The notes beneath the pieces are model-generated. The model was not told the DNA's origin and made no database searches. It saw only the letters and a list, made by a program, of their open reading frames with translations. DNA of 64,000 nt from Gerris lacustris (lineage: Eukaryota > Arthropoda > Insecta > Hemiptera > Gerridae), in NCBI GenBank assembly GCA_951217055.1, contig OX578281.1, positions 59,770,043-59,834,042 on the forward strand. The letters are read 5' to 3'. Numbering within the stretch: the stretch's first letter is position 1; each line of letters starts with the position of its first letter. The position numbers were made by a program, and so were the translations under genes. Below are positions 10,356 through 20,968 of this stretch, in pieces.

Positions 10356-11390
10356 CATTATTGTTGATCAATTTCTTCCTCAATTAGCACTGATGATGGC
10401 CTATGTATAATGGATGATGAGCAGCTATATATAAAAAATAAGTTTCAATTTACATGGAGAGAAAATTTATTTTATTGCATTAAGTTGACATCCATAGACG
10501 CTCCCATATTAAACTAACATTTCTAAAATTTATTCATCTTCAATTTCTTCTACCAAACCTATTTTACAATATATATTTTTTTTACTTTTAATTACTTACC
10601 CTTATTACCACATTCAGTAGAACAGTCTTTATTCATCGCAACATTCCGGGTGGGGATCATTGCTTCTCGATTTCCAATTTTGCAATCATCGCAACAGTTG
10701 CTTCAATCACAACTTACCTTGCCTATTATTTCAGTCAATGTCCACATTGACCCACTCGATGTCATCACAGGGAGAATTTTTATCAGCTGTTTATATAATT
10801 TGATAAAAGTATTGTATACAAATATATTTTTATGAGAAGGAATAAAAGGTTGTGGGGGATTTTGTGTTAGGTGGTTTATGGCAATTTAAGGTTGGGTCAT
10901 AAGTAGAGTAATCTGTCATCAAATTTGATTGTTAAATTGGTTTGTTTATGTTGTTATTTATTTGTGTCTGTTGTTATTAGTTATTTAGAATGCACAAAGT
11001 TTTTTTATTATAAAATATTTTATAATAAATTTATTAAATTGTATAATTACTTAATATATTCTTATTAATTTAATTATATGTTGTGTTTTATCTTGTCACT
11101 AATACTCTATTTATTTACTCTACAGTAGGATTACAATTAGAGTTAATTATGACAGTTACAGGTTGGGCAACCTTCATAGTTTGTTTAGTTAGTATCTGGA
11201 CTGATTTTATGATTAAAAAAAATATATATATTAAAGATATAATTTCAATTAGTTAAAATATTAACTAAAATATAACCCTTGTTTGCACTAGGGGGCATGG
11301 AGTCTGACCTGGCCTCAAATCTAGAATATAAAAATAATAAAATAAGGAGCAATGAAGAAAGTAATCGAATTAAGTGGACTGTAGGTTATA
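10356..11390. other. Intergenic, no gene recognised
   Basis: AT-rich. The 61-residue frame at 10650-10835 has no recognisable domain. I see no repeat structure with clear ends. Confidence 0.4.
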
Positions 11391-12310
11391 GGTAGGGTTA
11401 CAATACGTCCGGATTTCATCCGGATTTGAAACATCTATCCGGTTTTGCGTCCGGATTTGAGAATTGTCCGGATTTAAAAAAAAATCAGAAAGCTAAATGG
11501 GCTTCCCTGCCAAAAGAAGAAACCCCTAAAACTCATGTACTTCAACCTCGAAATAAAAAAACCTCGAAAACGGCGTTCCCGAAAAGAAACACATTTTAGC
11601 TCTGTTCACTTACATGAATAAACATACTCTTATTAGCTTGAAATTAATATTCACTGTTATTATCCAATCTTTTTTAACGTATAAGCCTCTATCTTTATTT
11701 TCCTTCTTGTCAAAATTTGATGTATATATTTTTTAAATATATATATCAAAACTCAAAAGTAGAAATAGAGAATGGAAGGGAAAAGAGAATAATTAAACTA
11801 GAAAGAGGACTTCGACAAGGAGATAGCCCATCAGGACACTTATTCAATGCCGCTATAAAGAAAGTTTTTAATAAGTTAGAATGGAGCCAAAAAGGTATTA
11901 ACATCAACGGGAAAAAACTATCCAATCTCAGATTCGCAGACGATATCATCACCATCTCAGAGAGCAATATACGTCAAAGAGAGAAAAATACGTCAAACAT
12001 TAGATCATTTAAAAATTTAAATAAAATATTGTTACCTGATTTTAGAAAAAATAATGTTACTTGACTTACTTTCTTATGTTACCTCTGTAATACGATTATA
12101 ATATTATTATTAATAATACAACTTTAATGTAAATATTTGACTTCTTATTATACTTTAATTTTAAAAAAAATTTAATAATAATTTAGTATTTTTTATAACA
12201 AGTTGTATTTAATTAATTTTTTTTTCCATATAATATACTTTTTTTGGGGGGGTCTCCATTTATGTGACCCTCCCCCCCCGTAATTCAAGTCAGAGAAATC
12301 TGGTCACCCT
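11391..12310. mobile_element. Possible degraded DNA transposon containing an RTE scrap
   Basis: The left end TAGGGTTACAATACGTCCGG and the inverse of the right end (TAGGGTGACCAGATTTCTC) are similar for the first dozen bases. CATCCGGATT/GTCCGGATT repeats follow the left end, as in many MITE-like elements. No convincing duplication flanks it, so the call is tentative. Confidence 0.35.
11717..12064 (+). pseudogene. RTE-type LINE reverse transcriptase fragment
   Basis: A 115-residue frame reads VEIENGREKRIIKLERGLRQ, GDSPSGHLFNAAIKKVFNKL, GININGKKLSNLRFADDIIT. The RGLRQGD block, the KLEW..KGININGKKLSNLRFADD stretch and the catalytic FADD (11934-11945) are typical of RTE/BovB-type reverse transcriptases. 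Only motifs around the palm survive; the endonuclease and fingers are missing and the sequence decays after ISESN. It is a dead fragment with no link to the LINE at 2727, which has YADD and a different sequence. Confidence 0.8.
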
Positions 12311-13316
12311 ATATAAAAAAGGCCTAATGAGAGTGTAACTTGATTGGAGGAAGGGAGTTAAATTTATTACTATTGTCCGAACAATTTGTTTTATAGTATG
12401 AATTTATTTCTATTTCAAAAATCTACGAAGTTCCACATCTACAAAATCCGATTATTTGGTGAACTCACCTCGCTTTACACTCATCCATCTATTTGGCAGG
12501 TAAATAGAGAATCTTCTTTGTGTAAACTGTACAGCCTTAAAACTTTAGTTTAGTTTTCTCAATAATTTATTTTACTACAAATATTGGGGAAGCTATAATG
12601 GGAATATTTGACAGTAATGTTTTACTTAAATGTCTCACTTCTCAACCATATTGTTTTAAAAATATGTAATTCTATAATATAAGAAGGTATTAGATTCATA
12701 ATTATATAATGTCTCTAATAGAAACCAACAATACTTATTTGTGTTGCGGGATAGCATATCTATACATTTCTAGACTTTTCTTTATCGAAACTGTTTTCTG
12801 TCGATTTTATAGTCGGGCTTAGCCCCCAGTTATGCATATAATGTTTAGCCCCACAGTTACGCATATTATTTTTACGAGTATAATCTTCTCTTATTTATGA
12901 GGTTAAAATGTATCCATAGAGAATAGATTGTACCTTTCGGCACTAACATTTTTCGTGGTTTTTAGCTTCTAGTGAAAAATAGGTTGAGTAGTAGGGACGA
13001 GGGATAACTGTCTCCCCACATTATTTTTCACGCTTTGCTATTGCATAGTTAAAAAGCTTTATGATAAATTTAAATCGGACCCTTAGACTGCATGTATATA
13101 CATTAGTAAATATTTTATACTGCTCAAATTTCTACTGGCTCTCCAGATTCTATGTGAACGCCTCATGTTAAGTTACACACCTGATTCTAAGTGGCACACC
13201 TTATTCTAAGTGACACACCTGATTCTAAGTGACATACCTTGAAACATTGTGATAAATTACTAAAATTTCTGTGGAATCTCTTTATCTGCGGGCAGTTGCA
13301 CTGATCTCTAAGGTCA
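12311..13316. other. Intergenic, no gene recognised
   Basis: Short local repeats occur: TTAGCCCC-type near 12820 and 12845, and a CACACCTGATTCTAAGTG unit repeated two to three times at 13175-13235. Nothing coding is recognised. Confidence 0.45.
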
Positions 13317-13320
13317 TTAA

Positions 13321-14424
13321 AGGTGGGATTCCTATGCTGCGTCTGACGCATGCGTCTAACGCACGCGTCAGACGCAGTGCGGCTGACGCAGGTTAGAGGG
13401 TTTCCTATGCATGCGTCAGACGCAATGCGGCTGACGCAGGTTAGAGGGTTTTCTATGAATACGTTCAATTGATCTGCGGCCTCGGTAGTGAGAGGGTGAC
13501 AATAATGAGTGTCCGCGATTTGCTCTTCTATTTGAACTTAGAAGAGATTGAAGACAAAGACATTTTACTGGAACTAATAAGTCAGGGTAATGCTGCAGCA
13601 CACCCTATTTTCAAATCAAAAATATTTGAGGAAGGTTGTTTTGAGACACGTATCAATCGGCACTTGTTGAAGGCTGAGAAAAAATTTCGGGAATATTTCA
13701 GGCAAAACAACGCAGTTCAGCTACATTCTCGATCTCGTAAAAGAAAAAAAAAGAAAATAAATAACAGAAAATTTTGAAACAATATCTACCAACTTTTCAT
13801 GTTCCTCAACTTTAAACAGTGCTTTATCCGACATAACTGATTTGATTAAAAAACGGTAAATTAGCACTTGAACACCCACCTATTTATAATTGTCCGATGG
13901 ACTTTTTCCGATGAGCCGTTTCTTTTTTTCTCTTTTCTTTTCTTAAACTGTTCCTTTCTACAATTTAACAACTTTTAACCTGGCACCGTTTCGGTAAAAT
14001 AAATAGTTTTTAAAAATATATTTATATAAATATCCACTCACGTATATACGGGAAATATTGAGAACCAAGGATTTTTTAAGGATGGGAGATTACATATGTA
14101 TTTAAAAAAACGATGTATTTTAATTTAACGAAATGGTGGCTGATTAAAAATTGTAAAAAGGAATAGTTTAAAAAATAACCGAATTCAATCGGACAATTAT
14201 AAAGTGGGTGTTAGAGTACATATTTACGACCTGTTATCTCCTTCGCGTCTGCGTCTACACTGCTCTCGAACCGGTACGGCCGCACGACCAGAGCGACCCA
14301 GCGTCAGCCGCATGCGTCTGACGCACCATAGGAATCCCTCCCATTGAATTACATTGTAGCAGTGCTCTGCGTCTGACGCACCGCGTCAGCCGCACGCGTC
14401 AGACGCAGCATAGGAATCCCACCT
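13321..14424. mobile_element. Harbinger-like DNA transposon, internally deleted
   Basis: Inverted termini of 29 exact bases: AGGTGGGATTCCTATGCTGC then GTCTGACGC, mirrored at 14396-14424, with TTAA on both outer sides (13317-13320, 14425-14428). Subterminal GCGTCAGACGC and GCGGCTGACGC motifs repeat several times in both arms. The interior has a transposase N-terminus-like frame. The flanks are compatible with a 3-bp TTA duplication (Harbinger) or a 4-bp TTAA duplication (piggyBac/Kolobok). The protein remnant favours Harbinger. Confidence 0.82.
13505..13777 (+). pseudogene. Transposase N-terminus remnant (Harbinger-like)
   Basis: I take the ATG at 13505 (MSVRDLLFYLNLEEIEDK) rather than the in-frame ATG at 13469, which lies in the GC-rich terminal repeat zone. 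The frame reads NRHLLKAEKKFREYFRQNNA and ends in a Lys/Arg-rich tail. A KFREYFR block ahead of the catalytic domain is familiar from Harbinger-family transposases; the DDE domain is absent. The downstream interior (13780-14280) has no matching frame, so most of the gene is deleted or intronic. Function is inferred from the short motif and the setting only. Confidence 0.5.
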
Positions 14425-14660
14425 TTAAACCAATATATAAGAAACTAATGCTAACAAACATTTTCCGATGATCTACCTTTGGAACTATGTTTCGAGTACT
14501 ACTTTGAGGTAGTCTATAGAAATGAAAGACGCGGTGAAATTTAGTTAAACTTGTCAATTGGTAGTGCACTCAATCAAATTGTATCTATTTAAATGTCTAC
14601 GGTCGCCCCTCAGTGATTGGTGGATACGCGTTTTCGGCCGCCGATATCACTTAGGGGCAT

Positions 14661-14951
14661 GAACATTGTTTACAATTACAATGCTCACAATTCTACGTGG
14701 CCATTGTTTACAATGCTCACAATTCTACGTGGCCATTGTTTACAATGCTCACAATTCTACTTGAGCATTGATTACAATTACAATGCTCACAATTCTACGT
14801 GGCCATTGTTTACAATGCTCACAATTCTACTTGAGCATTGATTACAATTACAATGCTCACAATTCTACGTGGCCATTGTTTACAATGCTCACAATTCTAC
14901 ATGAGCATTGTTTACAATGATCACAATTCTACATGGACATGGTTTACAATG
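14661..14951. repeat. 32-bp minisatellite (CAATGCTCACAATTCTACGT type)
   Basis: About nine units built on ACAATTCTACGTGGCCATTG then TTTACAATGCTC, alternating with variants containing TTGAGCATTGATTACAATTA. The alternation gives a higher-order pattern. The 74-residue frame across it is a repeat artefact. Confidence 0.88.
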
Positions 14952-15269
14952 GACCGTATTGTAATATATATGTACGCATTTTTATTTTTTAGAAATTGGT
15001 GGTTTTAGACATTTAGATCACATGCTTAATACTAGGTTAATATCTTTGAAAATAATTGTTATTTACATTAGGTTGAGAAGACAGTAAATACGCATTCAAG
15101 ATTGAAGTTTTCATTATACATAGTCTATTATTTGGAAGAAGATATCATGTCCAATTTCTTCAAAAATAGTGTTTTTTATTTTATTTTTTCATGAAATACT
15201 ACTTACTTGTTTGTTATGAAACTTTTCATGTTTAAATGGTTGTTGATCAGAATTTAGAAACTTAGTATA

Positions 15270-15277
15270 TGTGGAAA
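15270..15277. repeat. 8-bp target-site duplication, left
   Basis: TGTGGAAA, repeated exactly at 17125-17132. Confidence 0.85.
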
Positions 15278-17124
15278 CATAGGTGGCCGAAGGTATGGGC
15301 TTGGGGGGCCAAGCCCCCCAAAATATCCTCCGTTGTGAGGAACTCAACAATTTTATCAGCTAAGAAAAATCGCAAGAATTGTAAAAAGGTAAGGCTAAAT
15401 ATACATAAACCTAATATGAGCCATACTTTTGTTGTATTACTGATCCTGATCACTGATCGGTAAACTTTTACATTAGTTTAATAACAGAATTTTTCCTGAT
15501 ATCAATGAAAGGGACATTAGAGTTACGTTGAATGAAGTTGTATTGAATACTAGCAAAGAGGAAATACACATTCACGTTCAGTACTGACATAAAATGTTTT
15601 CTCTATGGTGCAGGGTACTGGTACTGACTGATGAAACTATAAACGCGACCACATCTCGTGATCTCGTCTGGTCACCATACACACACATGATTGTAAATTT
15701 CTTGCTCTCTAAAAGCTAATTAATAGAAATCAAAATCCCTCTGATAAATTATTACTTTAGTACATAGTGAATTATATAACTATTTTCATGTTTTTAGGAA
15801 GACCCATTTTTTGGGCATTTCAGAAGAAACGCCGCGAGGGTCGAAAGAATTTTTTCATGGGTTTTCTTGGTTTCTTCGGGTTCGAGAACTAGATTGTTTT
15901 AAATAGGAAATAAACAAAATTTTGGAAAATCGACCTTAAATAATTAACCCCCCCCCCCCCCCAATTTTGTTCAAATAAAAAAACCTCGAAAACGGCGTTC
16001 CAAAAAATAACCTATTCCTTAAAGTCGGTTGAAAACAGAAAATAAATAATTGAAAAAAATCCTAAGGTACTAAAGTAAACAATTACCAATCCTCTATAAC
16101 GATTAAATTTGGCACAATGACACAAAAATTTGGTTAATAGCTTGGATGAGTTTGTTGGCCTGAATAAATTTTCTGCTGTTCGAAACTTTAAATATTTTAT
16201 TTCTTTACCTTTTAAATGGTTTAACTTTAAATAAATCTGATTCCACCATTTGAAAGTCATAAAATACTGTTCATTGTTTGTATCTAAAGTTTGTGTATGT
16301 AACCTACAGTTTTAGTTTTAATATGACGGCTTTGGCTTACTAAAGATATTTCCAATGAAAGTATTGGGGAGGTTTTTAATTTATCATTATGAATTTGGTT
16401 TTTTTTTCTAACAAAACAGGTATATTAAACAGTTCGATGGCTAAGAAGTGATACCTTTTAACTCGTAACTACCAAAATGTTGATTTTGAGGTTTTCATTA
16501 TATTGGCCTTAGGAGGCTTGTCTGCAAGTACATGCGAGATCTCGTAAGTGAAGAAAAATCCTTTATATAAAAAATGGGCAGTCGTGACATCTCGTATCAG
16601 ATTAGCAAACTATTTGTTATGTGATAGCTTTTAACTTCACCTCGTATGAGTTTCTGGTGTATGTGTTTTGGTTTTGGTGAAGGTTAATTATTGTGACACC
16701 ACATAACTGAGCTGCTAATTCGTAAGTGAGATCTCGTATGTGATGTGCTCACTTTATTAAAGAATCGACATAGTAACTACATTATTTTATGAACTGTTAT
16801 AATTTGACAGTTACCAATGTTTCAGAAGGGTTACATGTTATACAAATTTATAAAACACGTAAAAAATTTATTTATTTAAAGTAAATTTATTTTTTTAAAT
16901 AGTTTTTTGTTTCTCCTATAAACCTGACATTTATCACTTCTTAGCCATCGGGTTAGTTTTAGATACCAAAATTCTACCTTAAAACACAATTTTTGCTGTT
17001 ACATTTTTTTCTCCGGATCCCCCGCTTCCCTGGGGGGTATTCCATACTCCATACCCCCTACACCCCCTGGTAGTGTTAGCCCCCCCCCCCCCCCCCCAAA
17101 TATATTGCTCTAGAGCCGCCTATG
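15278..17124. mobile_element. hAT-type element, degraded, with a nested insertion
   Basis: The left end CATAGGTGGCCGAAGG and the inverse of the right end (CATAGGCGGCTCTAGAGC) share CATAGG(T/C)GGC, and an exact 8-bp duplication flanks the element. G/C homopolymer tracts sit inside both ends (GGGGGG near 15302; C runs near 15949 and 17078), as in many hAT families whose ends carry CCCCC blocks. No transposase frame survives. A family G element occupies 16435-16950. Confidence 0.8.
16435..16950. mobile_element. Family G inverted-repeat element, copy 1
   Basis: It starts CGATGGCTAAGAAGTGATAC and ends with its inverse (ATCACTTCTTAGCCATCG). The interior matches 30291-30898, including ATTTTGAGGTTTTCATTATA, GGCTTGTCTG and CATGCGAGA. 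CTCGTA(A/T)GTG motifs recur inside. There is no coding potential and no clear duplication. It lies inside the hAT-type element. Confidence 0.78.
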
Positions 17125-17132
17125 TGTGGAAA
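17125..17132. repeat. 8-bp target-site duplication, right
   Basis: TGTGGAAA, identical to 15270-15277. Confidence 0.85.
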
Positions 17133-18030
17133 TAATATTTCCAGGCTCTCAAACACGCAAACTCGCTTTTTTACGTTTTCTTTTGCTTACCTTCCCTCCT
17201 TAGGAAAATACACTCGGGCGGAGTTTATTATTAAATTTAAATTTGGTTCTCAAAGGGCACTCTCTAGTATACACAACTACCTAAAAAAATTTAGTAAGTA
17301 GATGTAAGTGTTGATGTATTTTTTTTTTTCTGGTGGTAAACGGTAAATGGTAGATAGCCAGAAGTTAGTGGCTTCGGTATGAAAAGTAAAGGTTTTGAAC
17401 CAAGTCAGTGTTGCAGCTATTTTATTTTCCTTTCACTAATTCACTTTAATTCTAAAGAAAGAGTAATAAATCTGTCCTAGCATGTTGCTACAAACCTGTC
17501 AGCAGCTAAACACACACAATCAACCCCTCCTCCAATATAAAACAGACCTTGACACACTCACACTACCCTACATACTCTCACTATATCTAAACCAATAAGA
17601 CCATAAATATCTCCCATGACTTTTTTTAACAATGAAGTTTTAAAAAAACTAAATAGAGCATTTATTCCATTTTTGTCACGCTTATTTTTTTTTTTTTTTT
17701 TTACACTTTCTACGAATTTAAGTTTAAAACTAGTTATAATATAGAAACTAATTTAGAAAATAAAGATTGACCTAATAAAAACTACAAACAACTTTCACGT
17801 CTTAAAATATTTTGGGAAATGAAAAGAAAACGAAACAAATGTCTACACCTTCACAATACATTTAGTGTTTCCACAGGGATTTCTCTCGCTGAAACTTTCT
17901 CATAGTGAGTTCAACTTAATCTGTATAAAATTCAAATTATATTCCGACTAATTTTGTCCAGCCTGATTAGTCTGATAACCAAGTAAAACTGATGTTTAAA
18001 TGTCCATCAGATAACATTTGTAAACTGATA
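17133..18030. other. Intergenic, low-complexity
   Basis: T-rich tracts near 17318 and 17687-17701. Nothing coding is recognised. Confidence 0.45.
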
Positions 18031-18957
18031 TTAATTGCACCAATGATGACCAACTAAACTTATAAATAGACATCAGACACAGCAAACTGATACATTACAC
18101 CAATGATGACTAACTAAACTAATAGATAGACATCAGACAGCATCAGTAAACGTAATAAATTACACCAATGATGACTAACTAAACTAATAGATAGACATCA
18201 GACAGCATCAGTAAACGTAATAAATTACACCAATGATGACAAACTAAACTAATAGATAGACATCAGACAGCATCAGTAAACGTAATAAATTACACCAATG
18301 ATGACTAACTAAACTAATAGATAGACATCAGACAGCATCAGTAAACGTAATAAATTACACCAATGATGACTAACTAAACTAATAGATAGACACCAGACAG
18401 CATCAGTAAACGTAATAAATTACACCAATGATGACCTACTAAACTAATAGATAGACACCAGACAGCATCAGTAAACGTAATATAAATTACACCAATGATG
18501 ACTAACTAAACTAATAGATAGACATCAGACAGCATCAGTAAACGTAATAAATTACACCAATGATGACTAACTAAACTAATAGATAGACATCAGACAGCAT
18601 CAGTAAACGTAATAAATTACACCAATGATGACAAACTAAACTAATAGATAGACATCAGACACCATCAGTAAACGTAATAAATTACACCAATGATGACAAA
18701 CTAAACTTATAAATAGACATCAGACAGCATCAGTAAACGTTATAAATTACACCAATGATGACCAACTAAACTTATAAATAGACATCAGACACCATCAGCA
18801 AACTGATACATTACACCAATGATGACTAACTAAACTAATAGATAGACATTAGACAGCATCAGTAAACGTAATAAATTACACCAATGATGACCAACTAAAC
18901 TTATAAATAGACATCAGACACCATCAGCAAACTGATACATTACACCAATGATGACCT
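18031..18957. repeat. 65-bp satellite array
   Basis: Roughly 14 head-to-tail units: ATTACACCAATGATGACTAA, CTAAACTAATAGATAGACAT, CAGACAGCATCAGTAAACGT, AATAA. The two outer parts carry a 60-bp variant (CAGCAAACTGATACATTACA) that differs from the central units. Internal units are nearly identical, suggesting recent amplification or homogenisation. Confidence 0.93.
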
Positions 18958-19617
18958 TGTGATTAAATCTGCTTACTTTTTTTGTTGTATAAAAAGACAC
19001 AGTAAAACCTCTTCAGATGAGCTTCACCTTAGAACGTAATACTACTTCTCTATCCAATACAAAAGCCAGATAATATGTTTTAAAATATGTTGGGGAGATT
19101 TTAGTTATCTCTTTTTTGAACATAACGTTGCTGACAGCGAGCCCAACTGAAATAAACTAGATAAATATAGGACACCCTTAATTTTAAGGTTCTACTATTA
19201 CAATATTTACACATGGCTTTTCTTTAACTAGTTTCGTAGCTTGTGAATCACTACAATTTCGGGCTATACAGATTAAAAGATTTTATGAAAAAGATATTCT
19301 TAGAGGCGTCACCGTGTGGTATTCCCCACTTTTAATTTCCTGTGTGCGGTCTTTGGTTAGGGTTATGGTGGGTATACACGTACGCGCACCGCGTGCACTG
19401 CTCGTCAAATTATTTAATTTCAACGAACTTCCCGTGATCCTTAGAAAACCCATCTATCATTCAGTAGCGAAGTAAATATGTGTCTGTCTCTGTCGCGCGT
19501 GAATAATCACACGATGTGGTGTAATTGGCTTTGCTGCCAATCATGTGCCAATCATAGTGGTGTGGCTTTGTTTTATGGCAAATTGATGCCGTTTTCGAGA
19601 TAGAAGTTTCTTTTTTT
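18958..19617. other. Intergenic, no gene recognised
   Basis: A small GC-richer stretch at 19370-19405 contains ACACGTACGCGCACCGCGTG. No open frame of note. Confidence 0.4.
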
Positions 19618-19870
19618 GAGTGTTTGGTGGATAGCATCCCCAAATTTGGAGCTAATATTCATTACTCGAGGTATAATTTTTCTGAACAAGAATGCCATAA
19701 TCGGCCCAGTAGTTTAGGTTTCACGCGTCTGCTCAGACGACAGACAGATAGTTTTTTTGAAACCACTTTTTTGGACTCAGGGGACCTCAAAACGTGTAAA
19801 TCCATTAAAATCGAATTTTCGCGCCATTACAATGTCTTCTCTTTATATGAGAAAGAAAAAACAACACCGA
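19618..19870 (-). repeat. Family D fragment
   Basis: It matches 28140-28450: the CCCCAAATTTGGAGCTA block, TGATTTTTCTGAAC-like sequence, GCGTCTGC, then GGACTCAGGGG and CAAAACGTGTAAATCCAT. The orientation is opposite to the copy at 5312. Confidence 0.65.
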
Positions 19871-20090
19871 CAGAGTAGAAAGAAGGTTATTTTAAAGCTG
19901 CACAGTTGCTAGACCAAGTCGAAATCTTCAGGTGATTGAAGTAACTGAATACTGAATAAGTATTGGTGTACGACCACATATCGTCAATAATATTGTCAAT
20001 ATCATCAACATATTCCAGGATTGATACTTGGATTTTTTAATTTTTATACCATGAGACCGATTTTATAAATGAAATAAATGTTTAAATTTT

Positions 20091-20305
20091 AAATCAAATT
20101 ATAATTATCATTAACTACGGGAGACAGAGAAAAATAGAGATCTGGTAAGAGCTCCTGTAACGGATATATGGAGACCCGTGGTTCAAGTCCCGGTGCTGGG
20201 GTCTATTTTTCTCTGTATGTCTCCCGTAGTTAATGATAATTATAATTTGATTTAAATTAAAATTTAATCTTTCCGTAGTATAAATACTACCTAAAACTTA
20301 AAAAT
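20091..20305 (+). mobile_element. tRNA-like foldback element, copy S1
   Basis: The left arm AAATCAAATTATAATTATCA plus TTAACTACGGGAGACAGAGA is the inverse of the right arm ending TTATAATTTGATTT. Between them is a tRNA-like 3' half with a B box at about 20180-20190 (GGTTCAAGTCC). The shared tail CCGTAGTATAAATACTACC then CTAAAACTTAAAAATTTGAA follows. No complete A box is seen in this copy. Confidence 0.75.
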
Positions 20306-20394
20306 TTGAATTTATAAATTTTTAATGAAAATGAAATAAAATTTAAATGAAATAAATTTTTCTAATTTTTATACCATTTTTATAAATGAGTCTC

Positions 20395-20600
20395 TATTGA
20401 ATTTCAAGCATTGTGGTTTTTCTGACAGTAGAGAACACGTCAGTTTTGTATTTATTTAGTGCAAAAGAGATTGTTGGAAGTCAGATTGTTGCATGCGTTA
20501 TTGTCGATTCAAGACGTTGTCGTTAAATGTTTCTTTTGATTGTCAAAAACCATAATAAATTTCGACCAGTTTGGTGTCAATATTAAATTTCGTGTGCAAT
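20395..20600 (+). repeat. Family E repeat
   Basis: It shares TCTATTGAATTTCAAGCATT, AGAGAACACGTCAGTTTTG, GGAAGTCAGATTGTTGCATG and GTCAAAAACCATAATAAATT with 23575-23740 and 26250-26310. The blocks are in different order in each place, so it is probably a larger, rearranged repeat. Confidence 0.6.
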
Positions 20601-20689
20601 ACCAACTTCAATATGGAACGCAGACTATATCAATTATACTGTCAGTATTTGGCAGTATTGGTCGAAATTTGGCATTAAATACGTAAAAT

Positions 20690-20945
20690 AAAGTAGTCCA
20701 TTTAAATACAAATCTAACGATGTAAGCCGTTTTCCCGGAAAAAATCTAGTTCCTAAGAAAATAGTTTTAAACGTGGGCTGAGAGATGCCGGGTTCGATTT
20801 CCCGCCGAGGAGAAGTTATTTTTATGATAAAATGTTCAATAAAATTAAATGAACCTTCAAAAACTCTTAAACTAATTAATGGAAAACACTGGGCTAAGTA
20901 ATTATGAACTCTTATATGAGAAAGTTTGTCTGAGTTGTCTCGGAC
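20690..20945 (+). repeat. Family D copy next to the Jockey-like LINE
   Basis: It contains AATCTAACGATGTAAGCCGT, GATGCCGGGTTCGATTTCCC (B-box-like) and GGAAAACACTGGGCTAAGTA, as at 5540-5785. Confidence 0.7.
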
Positions 20946-20957
20946 CAATTTTTCTTT

Positions 20958-20968
20958 GTATTTTTTAT
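20958..20968. repeat. 11-bp target-site duplication, left
   Basis: GTATTTTTTAT, repeated at 22656-22666 directly after the poly(A) tail of the LINE. Confidence 0.78.

Noticed and set aside
18031..18957. Regular array that could be mistaken for a CRISPR
   Set aside because: Units are contiguous with no unique spacers, there are no cas genes, and the setting is an animal genome.
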